From the IMG/VR virus record IMGVR_UViG_3300030406_001449, positions 1 through 60,306 of that record: DNA of 60,306 bases. One strand, given 5' to 3'. The first letter of the stretch is position 1. Each line of letters starts with the position of its first letter. Shown piece after piece: positions 10,255 to 18,278 of the stretch. The notes beneath the pieces are model-generated. The model saw nothing but the letters and a program-made list of their open reading frames with translations. It ran no database searches and was not told the origin of the DNA. The position numbers and the translations under genes are program-made. The stretch comes from a virus.

Positions 10255-11087
10255 TATTTCCTCCATTTATCCATTATTTTATTAACATCGTCAGCCTCTT
10301 GAGCTGTATTCACTTTTACTTGTTCTTTATCTGAAGCCTCAAATGCTTCAAACTTAACAGGCTCTTTATCCTCTTCATCGTCAACTTGATACACAGTTAA
10401 CTTAATAGCATTGTAAGCCGCTTGATTCTCTGCTTGGTCTTTTATAACTTCTAATACCCAATCTTCTGCCGCCTCTACAGGCGAGAATAATGCTCTGGGT
10501 TTAGCTGAGTTGGGGTCGAACTGCATCTTAGTAACAATTCTACCCGCACTCACATTGTTGTTTGCTAACATTTGGATATATGTTTTAAATGGCCACTTAC
10601 CTTGTTCCTCTTTCCCAAAACAAGAGTTAGAAGGAAGAACTAATTCTAAAATATCACCCTCTGGGTCATTAGCTAAAACGATAGCTACTCTCCATGATAG
10701 TCTGCAAGAAGTTCCAACACCACCAAAGCCAGAGCCTCGCACACTGTTAGGACAAGTATGACAAGACTTAGCTTGGGGTTTTCTCACTTCTTCATCTGGT
10801 TTTTTAGAATCATTTGACCAACATATAGGACTTACTCTTTTACCCTCTTCGTATGAATCTTTATAATATACTCTTGATGGATTATGTGCCATCTTGATAA
10901 TTATAATACTCATTACAGCAGAGTCGGCTGTGCTGACTTCCTTGCCCCCAACTATTTTTCTAAACACACCACCTCTTAAAGATATGCGTTTTGTCTGGTT
11001 AGAGAAGCTACTATTAGCAACAGCTATAGTATCTTCATCTAACCCGATATTAGGGTTTCTCTCCAGTATGCCCTTGAGTTTATCCAC
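10254..11087 (-). CDS. Putative replication accessory / ssDNA-binding protein with DKW tail
   Basis: A 277-residue protein, not confidently assignable. It has a Cys-containing segment (SCHTCPNSVRG, later TSCRLSW and NSCFG) that could bind a metal, mixed beta-rich regions, and a very acidic region after residue 225. The last residues (VNKIMDKWRK) resemble the C-terminus of the next gene's product (ADIVDKWGAKD), the probable SSB. An acidic tail with an aromatic residue near the end is typical of phage single-stranded DNA-binding proteins that recruit partners, so I infer a role on ssDNA. It is separated from the SSB gene by only 3 bases and overlaps the HTH gene. Confidence 0.7.
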   Translation of the reverse strand: MDKLKGILERNPNIGLDEDTIAVANSSFSNQTKRISLRGGVFRKIVGGKEVSTADSAVMSIIIIKMAHNPSRVYYKDSYEEGKRVSPICWSNDSKKPDEEVRKPQAKSCHTCPNSVRGSGFGGVGTSCRLSWRVAIVLANDPEGDILELVLPSNSCFGKEEQGKWPFKTYIQMLANNNVSAGRIVTKMQFDPNSAKPRALFSPVEAAEDWVLEVIKDQAENQAAYNAIKLTVYQVDDEEDKEPVKFEAFEASDKEQVKVNTAQEADDVNKIMDKWRK

Positions 11088-11090
11088 CTG

Positions 11091-11762
11091 TTAATCTTTA
11101 GCTCCCCACTTATCTACGATATCAGCAATATCTGTGCTTCCATCATCTTCTGGTTTGCTTTTGACAACTTCTGGTTCAACTACTTTGATATCAGGAACCG
11201 CTGTAGTCTCATTAAAAACTTCTGCTCCCTCATCTTTTTCTTTCTGAACATAGCCTGTGGTTTTTTCAAAACCAAAACGACCTGCACCTTCCGAACCTTC
11301 AACAAGGGCAATAACTTGTACTGCTCTTAGTTTTAAAGATACCCCTGCTCCTATACTAGAAACAAAATACGGATATAATGCTGCGTTTACTCTGATTTCA
11401 GAGCCACCCCATATTTGTGTATCAATCAAAGTCTCTCCGTTTGCATCAAAGATAGCAGGTTTATATGCTGCTTTTGATTTAAACTTAAAGATAACATTCC
11501 CTGTCGGTTTACCATCATCATCTAACTCATCTGCATAAGGTGGGTTAGCTGTCTTAAGGGTTTTCTTTTTTTGTTTTTTCATCTCATCTTTTAGATTCTC
11601 TGAAAAAACTTCATTGATAGTGTCAATGATAGGCTGTGCCTTTTCTTTAGAAAGCACAAGATTAACTTTGTACTCTCCGTCTTTATTGTACTCTGTATCT
11701 GGTTTACTCAACCATGGATATAGAGCTACACCTTGCGGTGTGGTTATGGTTTGTTTTGCCAT
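11091..11762 (-). CDS. Single-stranded DNA-binding protein, DUF2815/gp2.5-like
   Basis: A 223-residue protein. The N-terminus (PQGVALYPWLSKPDTEY, then EYKVNLVLSKEKA) and the central beta-rich region (GSEIRVNAALYPYFVSS, then GVSLKLRAVQVI) match the pattern of phage OB-fold ssDNA-binding proteins of the DUF2815 / T7 gp2.5 type. Its C-terminal 45 residues are acidic and end IADIVDKWGAKD, as expected for a tail that contacts polymerase or helicase. It is placed among primase, helicase and nuclease genes. The same DKW ending occurs in the next protein downstream. The exact family is inferred from pattern; the SSB role is fairly likely. Confidence 0.75.
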   Translation of the reverse strand: MAKQTITTPQGVALYPWLSKPDTEYNKDGEYKVNLVLSKEKAQPIIDTINEVFSENLKDEMKKQKKKTLKTANPPYADELDDDGKPTGNVIFKFKSKAAYKPAIFDANGETLIDTQIWGGSEIRVNAALYPYFVSSIGAGVSLKLRAVQVIALVEGSEGAGRFGFEKTTGYVQKEKDEGAEVFNETTAVPDIKVVEPEVVKSKPEDDGSTDIADIVDKWGAKD

Positions 11763-11774
11763 AATATATACTCC

Positions 11775-12218
11775 TTATTTACTTGGTTTACGAACTACTA
11801 TACTGAACGCCCTCATAGAACTAATTCCTGGAGGCAGTCCTTCTTCTGTACGACTAGATAAAAACTCTTTAAAGTTTGCCTGATGTATACGCTGTTGTAA
11901 TAATTCTGGTGCTTCATTTTCTAAAATAAAGTCCTTAAAATTACTCCAGTCAGAACATACATAGTTCTCTTTAAGAGATTTAATAATCGTACCCCTTGAA
12001 GTTTTAATGCTATCTGCATTTACTTCATTACAAGAGTTAAGCATCACTTGCTCTAACTGCTCAAGGTCATTCTTCAACTCTTGGTCTTTCTTCTGAAACT
12101 CTCTAGCTCGTCTCTCTTTCTCGTTACGAATCGTTATATAAGTGCTTACCACTTCATCTAACGGAATCTTCTCGTGTTCAACAGACTTCTCTAGAACTTC
12201 ACTTACTTCATCACTCAT
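11775..12218 (-). CDS. Coiled-coil protein of the replication block, 147 aa
   Basis: The N-terminal half is charged and heptad-like (NEKERRAREFQKKDQELKND, about residues 32-51), followed by a small folded part ending in LPPGISSMRAFSIVVRKPSK. Phages often carry proteins of this organisation next to recombination or SSB genes, but I cannot name the family with certainty. The start overlaps the SNF2 helicase stop by 4 bases (ATGA type), and the stop lies 12 bases before the SSB gene, so all three are translationally linked. A role as mediator or adaptor in DNA replication or recombination is inference. Confidence 0.75.
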   Translation of the reverse strand: MSDEVSEVLEKSVEHEKIPLDEVVSTYITIRNEKERRAREFQKKDQELKNDLEQLEQVMLNSCNEVNADSIKTSRGTIIKSLKENYVCSDWSNFKDFILENEAPELLQQRIHQANFKEFLSSRTEEGLPPGISSMRAFSIVVRKPSK

Positions 12219-13780
12219 AGGTCTAATTCCTCCCTATATAAGTCAACTAATTTAGTATGCTGGTCTACTTTACCTTGTAGCATGGCATACATCCTTTTTT
12301 CAATATCAGAACCCTGCAGATGAACAACTGTCATTTTATTCTTCTGCCCAACCCTATCTATTCTAGCTACACACTGTAAGTAAACCTCTACTGACATTAC
12401 AGGAGACCAAAACACTACTGTGTCTGCCGCGGTCAACGTAACTCCATGAGAGGCTGACTGTGGTTGTATAATTAAAACTTTAGGTTCGTTCTGAGTTTGA
12501 AACTTGTTAATGATGTTTGCTCTACGACTTGGAGTTACATCTCCATTGATAACATCATTACTAATATTTTTTTCTGTTAAATATTCTGCTAAAAATTCTA
12601 TAGTGTGTCTATATGGAACAAACAAAAGAATTTTATGGTCGGTGTCCCCTAAAACTTCCATCAAAGCATTTAACCTAGGTTTGACATCAAACTTAATTGT
12701 TTCATGTTCGTCTGTATAAACTGCACCACCAGAAATTTGTAACAACTTTTGCATGCCCGCAGCTGCGTTTACTGCTGTTACTGACTCACTGGCTGTAGCT
12801 ATAATCATTTGTGTTTTTAGTTGTTTGTAATATTTTTCTACTTGTTTAGTCAAAGGCACAACTCTAGTTTGATAAGTAACTTCTGGTAAATCTAAACATT
12901 GGTCTTTTGCAAATCTTATAGATGGTTGTAATGCTTTAAACACAGAATCTTTTGAGTCAGGTTTAGGTAGCCATTTAAATCTAGATATCTGGTACATTAC
13001 TTTTTCTCTCCATGCGGCTGACAATCTAGGTAATCTATCAGGACATATTAACTTACCAAGACCAAAAGCATCTACAGGAGATTGACACGCAGGTGTTCCT
13101 GTCATCATCCATACTCTAGTGTTAAGACTTAATATTTTATTAAGAGTTTTCCACCTTACTGTAGTATGAGATTTATATGCATTACATTCATCAACTATAA
13201 TTAAATCAAAGTTTTCGTTTTTAATTTCATCTTTAATAATTTTAACTCCATCATAGTTTATGATAGTAAAATCATAATCTCCTTCAATAATTGTCTTTCG
13301 TTTGTGTGATGTACCATAACAAACAACTGAGCTTCTATGCATACAAGTGTTAAATACATCTCCTTGCCATGCAGAATACATAATAGATAGAGGACATATT
13401 ATTAATACCCTTTTAATTTTTCCTTGCTCCATTAAATAATCAGCTGCCCAAAGAGCAGATGATGTTTTCCCTGTACCTGCTTCGTTAAAACAAAAAGCTC
13501 TTCTGTTTATACTTAAAAACTCAGCAGTAGCGGCCTGATGCTTAAACGGTTTATATAATCCTGGATATGAATAGTCTCTTCTCATAGGAGAAGGAAGGTA
13601 AGATTTTAGTCGTATAAGTGTATTGAGTTTAGTCATTTCATCTAAACCCCAATAAACTAGTAAGTCTGAGACTTTATCTTTTTTATTTATAATTTTGCTT
13701 TGTGAAATATGGTCTTTAACTAACTCACCTAATTGATTAGGCAAAGTAAGCTTGACAGCTTTCTCTCCAACTAATTCCAT
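12215..13780 (-). CDS. SNF2/DEAD-type superfamily 2 DNA helicase
   Basis: A 521-residue protein with the superfamily 2 motif order: Walker A EAGTGKT near residue 100, motif II as VDECN (a DEAH variant), motif III MTGTP, and C-terminal motif V/VI region with SASHGVTLTAADTVVFW and QCVARIDRVGQ. This is the SNF2-related layout common in phages, where such proteins remodel DNA-protein complexes or drive branch migration during replication or recombination. A good promoter lies 52-81 bases upstream (13832-13861), so this gene heads a transcription unit running to 6910. The intergenic leader also holds a near-perfect inverted repeat of GTAC plus an A/T run. Confidence 0.92.
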   Translation of the reverse strand: MELVGEKAVKLTLPNQLGELVKDHISQSKIINKKDKVSDLLVYWGLDEMTKLNTLIRLKSYLPSPMRRDYSYPGLYKPFKHQAATAEFLSINRRAFCFNEAGTGKTSSALWAADYLMEQGKIKRVLIICPLSIMYSAWQGDVFNTCMHRSSVVCYGTSHKRKTIIEGDYDFTIINYDGVKIIKDEIKNENFDLIIVDECNAYKSHTTVRWKTLNKILSLNTRVWMMTGTPACQSPVDAFGLGKLICPDRLPRLSAAWREKVMYQISRFKWLPKPDSKDSVFKALQPSIRFAKDQCLDLPEVTYQTRVVPLTKQVEKYYKQLKTQMIIATASESVTAVNAAAGMQKLLQISGGAVYTDEHETIKFDVKPRLNALMEVLGDTDHKILLFVPYRHTIEFLAEYLTEKNISNDVINGDVTPSRRANIINKFQTQNEPKVLIIQPQSASHGVTLTAADTVVFWSPVMSVEVYLQCVARIDRVGQKNKMTVVHLQGSDIEKRMYAMLQGKVDQHTKLVDLYREELDL

Positions 13781-13831
13781 AACTTCCTTACTATATTATT
13801 AACTATGTACTTTTTACTTTACTAAAAAAGC

Positions 13832-13861
13832 ACTATACCATTATTTTTAAAAATAGGTCAA
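13832..13861 (-). promoter_or_regulatory. Sigma70-like promoter upstream of SNF2 helicase gene
   Basis: On the minus strand, TTGACC (13861-13856), an 18-base spacer and TATAGT (13837-13832). The -35 overlaps the stop codon of the 45-residue gene. It points into the helicase gene at 13780 and would drive the replication block down to 6910. Use of the host sigma70 is inferred because no phage RNA polymerase is encoded. Confidence 0.55.
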
Positions 13862-13995
13862 GTTTTTCTTTTTCTTTTTTTACCTGCTTTTGATAATGCA
13901 ATAGCAACTGCTTGTTTCTGAGGCTTTCCTGCTTTTATTTCTTTTCTAATATTTGATGATATTACTTTTCTAGACTTTCCTTTTTTTAGTGGCAC
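13858..13995 (-). CDS. Small basic protein (GTG start), 45 aa
   Basis: Read on the minus strand from GTG at 13995-13993, preceded by GAGAGAGGA, overlapping the end of the HNH-like gene in another frame. The product begins [16 protein letters not shown], contains the segment [19 protein letters not shown], and ends in a Lys/Arg run. The middle segment recurs in many small phage proteins, which supports a real gene despite the rare start. Nearly a third of the residues are Lys or Arg, so nucleic-acid binding is likely, but no role is known. The helicase promoter starts on its stop codon. Confidence 0.7.
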   Translation of the reverse strand: MPLKKGKSRKVISSNIRKEIKAGKPQKQAVAIALSKAGKKRKRKT

Positions 13996-14278
13996 GTTTT
14001 TTCCTCTCTCTTGTACTTGTTTCTGATATCAACTTACGACTTGAGTTCCTTTTAAAAGAACGATTTTTAGATTTAGATTGTACTACTAGACCATCAGAGT
14101 TTTTACCGCCTTTGGATAGAGCTTTTTTATGAGATACATCTTTACCCTTTCGATCTATGCCTTTTGCATCTATTTTTCTTCGGGCTCTAGCACGGGCAGC
14201 CCTAGCTTTTTTTTCATTTCTAGCTTTTTGCTGTTGATATTCCTTTTTATAAGGTCTTGGTTTGTTCACATAAGGCAT
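13970..14278 (-). CDS. HNH-like basic protein, 102 aa
   Basis: Strongly basic. The first half is an Arg/Ala/Lys helix; then [19 protein letters not shown] resembles the core of a small HNH nuclease (the His of [12 protein letters not shown] is the usual catalytic one), followed by [10 protein letters not shown]. Similar short proteins occur in many phages and are usually called HNH endonucleases, though the domain here is short and may be degenerate. Phage HNH proteins can nick DNA, help packaging or be homing remnants. The gene lies between the RecB-like nuclease and a 45-residue basic gene that overlaps its 3' end by 26 bases. Confidence 0.75.
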   Translation of the reverse strand: MPYVNKPRPYKKEYQQQKARNEKKARAARARARRKIDAKGIDRKGKDVSHKKALSKGGKNSDGLVVQSKSKNRSFKRNSSRKLISETSTRERKKRATKKRKV

Positions 14279-14296
14279 AATGCAAATATTATCACA

Positions 14297-14968
14297 TTAA
14301 AATGGTGATGTCTTGGGGCGATTAAATTCACAACTATCCACAGAACACCATCCACATAGGGGTGTAGGGTTAGGTTGCCATTGGTCATAATCATAACTTG
14401 TCTCTAATCTACTCAGAGGAGCTTCAAAAGACTTCCATAATTTATCCATATCGCTTCTATGATACTCTTCATCTAAAAAACTATTCTTCAGTATAAACAA
14501 TAGTCCTGCTTTAATTTTTATTATATCTGGCATTTGTGTGAATAACATAATAGCCATAAGTTTTAACTGTTTTGGATCAGGATATTTATTACTGCCTGTC
14601 TTATAGTCAACAATATATGCTTGTTCGCCATCTATGATAACTAAGTCAGCAATACCTCTAACCCATCTATTTTTATCATGAAAGTCGCAAGGCTCTCTGT
14701 TGTAGTTGAGTGCCATTTCATATTCACAAAATTTCTCACCATCTATGTTTATTAATGAATCAACTACAGGTTTAAATCTTAAATAGTTCTTTGCTAAGGG
14801 TTTACCATCTCGCACATACTCTTCTAATGCTGTATGAACTTCCTTACCATAAAGCATGGCTTGATTTTCTTTTACAGTATAGTTTTTTGCAACACGGATT
14901 TCGTAATATTGCTTGGGGCAGTTTTGATATTGTTTTAAGGAAGAGTAGCTCCACGTAAACTGCGTCAT
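14297..14968 (-). CDS. RecB/Cas4-like PD-(D/E)XK nuclease with probable Fe-S cluster
   Basis: The start at 14968 is chosen because AAGGGGAAAGA precedes it; an earlier ATG at 15034 would overlap the polymerase gene. The 223-residue product begins WSYSSLKQYQNCPKQYY (Cys17), has GKEVH near 41-45, Asp108 in RGIADLVI, and Asp121-x-Lys123 in IVDYKTG, the RecB-family catalytic set, with QL about ten residues later. Near the C-terminus CGWC and DSCEF add three cysteines, matching the one-plus-three Cys pattern of Cas4/AddB iron-sulfur nucleases. Likely a DNA end-processing exonuclease in replication or recombination. It lies directly downstream of the DNA polymerase. Confidence 0.88.
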   Translation of the reverse strand: MTQFTWSYSSLKQYQNCPKQYYEIRVAKNYTVKENQAMLYGKEVHTALEEYVRDGKPLAKNYLRFKPVVDSLINIDGEKFCEYEMALNYNREPCDFHDKNRWVRGIADLVIIDGEQAYIVDYKTGSNKYPDPKQLKLMAIMLFTQMPDIIKIKAGLLFILKNSFLDEEYHRSDMDKLWKSFEAPLSRLETSYDYDQWQPNPTPLCGWCSVDSCEFNRPKTSPF

Positions 14969-15027
14969 TCTTTCCCCTTGTTTATTATAGTTAAATAATA
15001 TTCCCATAAATTTATTTAGTTTGCAAC

Positions 15028-16893
15028 TCAACAATCTCCATAACTATTTCCATACCCGCCCTCACAAGTGATAGGACAATCCTTTGCCCAGGCTGGAGGC
15101 TTAGACATTTCTGTCATGATATAATTTAAAGCATCATCTTTATCCTTATCTGCAGCGACACACACAACAGCGTCATGCACTGTTAGTGCGGGTCTGTACT
15201 TATCACTTATGTTTACCATTTGTTCTCCAATAACTATTCGAGCTAACGCTTGTACTATATTTTCAACCATGCCTCCACCCCAAATACCTACTCGTCCATG
15301 TCTCCTTTTATACGTGAACTGACTTCTAGTATCAGAAGTGTCCCACTTTAGTTCTGGGTAATAAATATATAAACCATTCGGTAGCTTTATACCCATAGGT
15401 GTAATCATTACACACTCACCCTGACCAATGTAGTACGGTGCTTTACCTTCAGGCCATGACGCTATGTCTGCTAGTGCACTATCACATTCTTGCCACAGCT
15501 CAATTACTTTATTGTTAACTTCTCTGTAAACTCTTACTAACCTTTTACATTCATCTTCACTAAAGTCAACACCCGCACCTAGCTTTAAAACATTCTGTAG
15601 TTTCATAGCACCTGTGCCATAACCTAAACCAAGAATACAAGTCTTACCTACAGCTCGTTCTGTTTTTTCTTTTTTAGTAATTTTCTTGTTATAAACTTTA
15701 CTAGCAAACTCACAGTACACATCTCTTCCCTCACGATACCACTGTAGGACATCTTCTTGACCTGCTAACCAAACTAATATTCTAGCCTCTATCTGTGAAG
15801 AATCTACATTGATACAAACATAACCCTCAGGCGGCACGACGGCTTTCTTTAACGCTTTCTTTTTAGCGTCTCTTGACGGCAAGTTTTGAAAGTTAACTTT
15901 ATCTGCACCACTCCACCTACCTGTATGTGCACCATAATACTTCAAAGGTATAGGGAGTTTGCCTTTGTTTCTTGCTCCTATGTCAATAAAACGTTCTATG
16001 CGAGACTCTTCTATCGTTGACTTTGTACCTAGACGTACTGCACATAAGTCTTGAATTAAAGGGTCTGCATGGTTTTGTAGGGCAATAAATCCCTCGTCTG
16101 TCTTTGCTAAAGCAAACGTTGGTTTGCCTGTGGTAGGACTTTCTTTCATAGGTACAGGAACATTAAGTTCCTCAAGTAATTCTGCAAATTGTTTGTTACT
16201 TGCTAATTTTTTACGAACTTCCTCTGCCGACTCACAGTTTAATTTAGCTTTCAATCCATCTAATAAAAGTTGTTTTTCTTCTTTAACTTCTGCAAGTCTA
16301 TCTATTAACAAAGCGTCATCTACTTTCAACTGTGGTTGTGTAAACATTCTTATGGTTAAATCAATAAGCAGCAGCTCTCCTGGCGGATAGTGTCTCTTCA
16401 AAATATCAAACAGTTTGTAAGTTAGTTCCACATCATTAATACAATATAATCCATATTGATGTAGCTCCTCACCATCAAAATCCTCTAAACGTTTGCCCTT
16501 TGCATCTAAGACTTCTGTGCCTTTCTCTCCTAGCTGATAACGTTCTGCAAGTGCTTTTAAAGAGCCACCAGCATTAGTGCCATGATAAGCACGAGCCATA
16601 GACAAGGTATCAAAATATACTTTAGGAGATATATTAAAAATAAATGATAGGATTGCTCCATCAAACATCATGTTATGACACACTAACGCAGTGCTGGCCC
16701 AGTCAATAGTGTCTAAGACAGCTTGAATTTGTTTGTGTGTCCCTGTATGCCAATGGGTAAGTCCATCATCAATCTTGATACCTACGCCTATAACCTGAAA
16801 ACGTGGGTCTCTTATGTATTCTTCTGTTGTGAGTTTATTAAGACCATAGCCAACATCATAAAAGGTCTCAAAATCAAGTGTTACTAACTGCAT
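15028..16893 (-). CDS. polA: Family A DNA polymerase with 3'-5' exonuclease domain
   Basis: The start at 16893 (GAGAGATAGAAATT before ATG) gives 621 residues beginning MQLVTLDFETFYD; the DFE (7-9) is exonuclease motif I. Polymerase motif A is VDSSQIEARI with Asp364; motif B has Arg413, Lys417 and Leu421 in RAVGKTCILGLGYG; motif C is TVHDAVV with Asp574. Leu421 aligns with E. coli Pol I position 762, where Phe is the cellular residue, and motif C has HDA rather than the usual HDE. Leu at this position has been linked to slower, more accurate synthesis and to temperate lifestyles in marine phages, yet no integrase is present. It should act with the PrimPol-DUF927 protein and SSB. Confidence 0.95.
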   Translation of the reverse strand: MQLVTLDFETFYDVGYGLNKLTTEEYIRDPRFQVIGVGIKIDDGLTHWHTGTHKQIQAVLDTIDWASTALVCHNMMFDGAILSFIFNISPKVYFDTLSMARAYHGTNAGGSLKALAERYQLGEKGTEVLDAKGKRLEDFDGEELHQYGLYCINDVELTYKLFDILKRHYPPGELLLIDLTIRMFTQPQLKVDDALLIDRLAEVKEEKQLLLDGLKAKLNCESAEEVRKKLASNKQFAELLEELNVPVPMKESPTTGKPTFALAKTDEGFIALQNHADPLIQDLCAVRLGTKSTIEESRIERFIDIGARNKGKLPIPLKYYGAHTGRWSGADKVNFQNLPSRDAKKKALKKAVVPPEGYVCINVDSSQIEARILVWLAGQEDVLQWYREGRDVYCEFASKVYNKKITKKEKTERAVGKTCILGLGYGTGAMKLQNVLKLGAGVDFSEDECKRLVRVYREVNNKVIELWQECDSALADIASWPEGKAPYYIGQGECVMITPMGIKLPNGLYIYYPELKWDTSDTRSQFTYKRRHGRVGIWGGGMVENIVQALARIVIGEQMVNISDKYRPALTVHDAVVCVAADKDKDDALNYIMTEMSKPPAWAKDCPITCEGGYGNSYGDC

Positions 16894-17041
16894 AATTTCT
16901 ATCTCTCTTTTCGTGTTTACATTTACCAACTATATTATACGCACCTTTTTTTTGCTCCCATGCACACCACCAAACTCCTCTATCAAGAAACTTAGCTTTT
17001 TCTTTACACTTATTGCAGACATTCTCATTTAATTTTTTCAT
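16874..17041 (-). CDS. Small Cys-containing protein, 55 aa
   Basis: I take the start at 17041 (MKKLNENVCNKC); the frame is open upstream to 17143 but that would overlap the neighbouring gene fully. Two Cys pairs or singles (CNKC, WWCAWE, GKCKHE) and Trp residues suggest a small zinc-binding knuckle. It overlaps the start of the polymerase gene by 20 bases and the zinc-ribbon gene upstream by 17, so it is translated with both. Function unknown. Confidence 0.65.
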   Translation of the reverse strand: MKKLNENVCNKCKEKAKFLDRGVWWCAWEQKKGAYNIVGKCKHEKRDRNYAVSNT

Positions 17042-17210
17042 AGTTATCTCTGCAATCTGGACTACACCATCTTCTCTCATCACTAACAGATTGTCCACAT
17101 GATAAACATTTACCTGTAATATTTTTAGGTATAGTGGTATCAATCTTTTTTAATGTAGCTTCTATACTTTTTTGTATTTGTTCGTTAGCTCTATCTACTT
17201 CGTCTACCAT
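17025..17210 (-). CDS. Small zinc-ribbon protein, 61 aa
   Basis: An N-terminal helix is followed by CLSCGQSVSDERRWCSPDC at residues 35-53, a C-x2-C ... C-x3-C zinc finger with the RWC-x2-xCR pattern seen in many small phage proteins and in DksA-like or treble-clef fingers. The end is CRDNYEKIK. It overlaps both neighbours in the leftward operon. Such proteins may bind RNA polymerase or DNA; neither is shown here. Confidence 0.8.
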   Translation of the reverse strand: MVDEVDRANEQIQKSIEATLKKIDTTIPKNITGKCLSCGQSVSDERRWCSPDCRDNYEKIK

Positions 17211-17445
17211 CTAATCTTCCTAGTGATTTAGCCCAGTCTATTCTTTTTCTTTGTTGTTGGCGAGTTATGGGTTTTGGAAGTTTTAGTTTGCCTTGTTTTT
17301 CTAATCGTTTCAATACTGATATGTCAGCTCCAGAATATCTAACAAGACTAGCACGAGTTGCATCAGGGTTTTCTGTTTTGTACTGTTGTACTCTTTCTAC
17401 TATGACATCTAACTGTTCTGGCGTATACATTGACCCTCTAGGCAT
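17191..17445 (-). CDS. Predicted small DNA-binding protein, 84 aa
   Basis: Starts MPRGSMYTPEQLD and contains two helices separated by RYSGADISVLKRLEKQGKL, which could form a helix-turn-helix, then a very basic tail (ITRQQQRKRIDWAKSLGR). No family could be named. It overlaps the 97-residue gene upstream by 8 bases and the zinc-ribbon gene downstream by 20 bases. A DNA-binding role is inference from the HTH-like spacing and charge. Confidence 0.7.
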   Translation of the reverse strand: MPRGSMYTPEQLDVIVERVQQYKTENPDATRASLVRYSGADISVLKRLEKQGKLKLPKPITRQQQRKRIDWAKSLGRLDGRRSR

Positions 17446-17731
17446 TTTTACCTCTGGCTTTTCTCAATGACTCTTTACCTTTCTTAAATATAGAGGCAAC
17501 CTCTGTTTTACCCATAACTTTAGCTCGTTGCTCACCAACTGTTAGAATTTGTATTTTACGAGCATAAGGTTTATTTATCTTTTTAACTTTAGCTACAGTT
17601 TTTCTTGCGTCTGTCGGAGTCGCAAACTTTATTGGCACTGTGTCCTTTGGGTTTTCATCAGTATACAGTCTACGACCACTACCTTTTGGTTTTTTACCTG
17701 TGCCTACTTTTGGGTCTCTTTTCTTTCTCAT
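17438..17731 (-). CDS. Conserved basic phage protein (KPKGSGRRLYTDENPKDTV type), 97 aa
   Basis: The N-terminus is KKPKGSGRRLYTDENPKDTV, followed by a compact domain with PYARKIQILTVGEQRAKVMG and a basic end. I recognise this N-terminal signature as frequent in marine phage proteins. It is strongly basic overall. The start codon has GTGAGGACAA in front. A frame ending at 17738 just upstream may be the true end of the previous gene (see findings). No experimental function is known to me. Confidence 0.8.
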   Translation of the reverse strand: MRKKRDPKVGTGKKPKGSGRRLYTDENPKDTVPIKFATPTDARKTVAKVKKINKPYARKIQILTVGEQRAKVMGKTEVASIFKKGKESLRKARGKNA

Positions 17732-17769
17732 TTGTCCTCACTGTCCAAGTCGCCATTCATAACCAGTTC

Positions 17770-17967
17770 TCAATGCGTTGATGAAAACTTTTTGTCAACT
17801 CTTTCAATTACTTCTATATGATGATGAACGTTTAAATTTTTATTCTCTTGTACATACATCATAAGATACCTAAATCTATCCTCTGTGTTTAAGCTGTTGT
17901 AGACAGAACTATCACGCTTCGGGTTGATAATGTCATTCAAGGTTGTAGGTTTTTTACTATCAGTCAT
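17770..17967 (-). CDS. Hypothetical protein, 65 aa, possible frameshift at its 3' end
   Basis: Reads MTDSKKPTTLNDIIN, then a helical part with LMMYVQENKNLNVHHHIEV. As read it ends KKFSSTH and leaves a 38-base gap. A slip back by one at GAC-AAA-AAG near 17788 would replace the end with VFINALRTGYEWRLGQ and stop at 17738, 6 bases before the next start. Either a programmed -1 shift, an assembly indel, or chance. Function unknown. Confidence 0.6.
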   Translation of the reverse strand: MTDSKKPTTLNDIINPKRDSSVYNSLNTEDRFRYLMMYVQENKNLNVHHHIEVIERVDKKFSSTH

Positions 17968-17978
17968 GTTAATCTCTC

Positions 17979-18278
17979 TTACTTAATATTGCTTTCGCCT
18001 GTTTTAATAAATAACTCTAGCATGTCTACGTTCTTTTCGTCAATAACTAATGATTGACCTAGTGAATTTTTTATATCGTTGAGATTTTTTTCTTGAAGTG
18101 CTGTGGGTTTGTTGCCATTGGCTTTACATTCAATACCAATAAATTTCCCACGATAAGAGGCGATGATGTCTGGCACACCACTTGAGCCATAACCACCTGT
18201 TGAGGGCATACAATAATAACAACTAAGTTCTTTGAGTATGTGCTTGACTTTCTGCTTGACTTTCTTTTCTGGTGTCAA
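17979..18278 (-). CDS. VRR-NUC domain nuclease
   Basis: A 99-residue protein, about the length of stand-alone phage VRR-NUC enzymes. It has the family pattern: GYGSSGVPDIIASYRGKFIG, then IECKANGNKPTALQ, giving the Asp of GVPD and Glu-x-Lys of IECK as the PD-(D/E)XK catalytic residues, and a conserved Gln in TALQEKN. Family knowledge: such proteins are structure-specific nucleases that can act on Holliday junctions or flaps. The N-terminus overlaps the upstream gene by 56 bases in another frame. It lies 11 bases before the 65-residue gene and near the replication block. Confidence 0.9.
   Translation of the reverse strand: MTPEKKVKQKVKHILKELSCYYCMPSTGGYGSSGVPDIIASYRGKFIGIECKANGNKPTALQEKNLNDIKNSLGQSLVIDEKNVDMLELFIKTGESNIK

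Noticed and set aside
14969-15034. Longer N-terminus of the RecB-like nuclease
   Set aside because: The internal ATG at 14968 has AAGGGGAAAGA upstream and begins right at the conserved domain; the extension overlaps the polymerase end and lacks a ribosome site.
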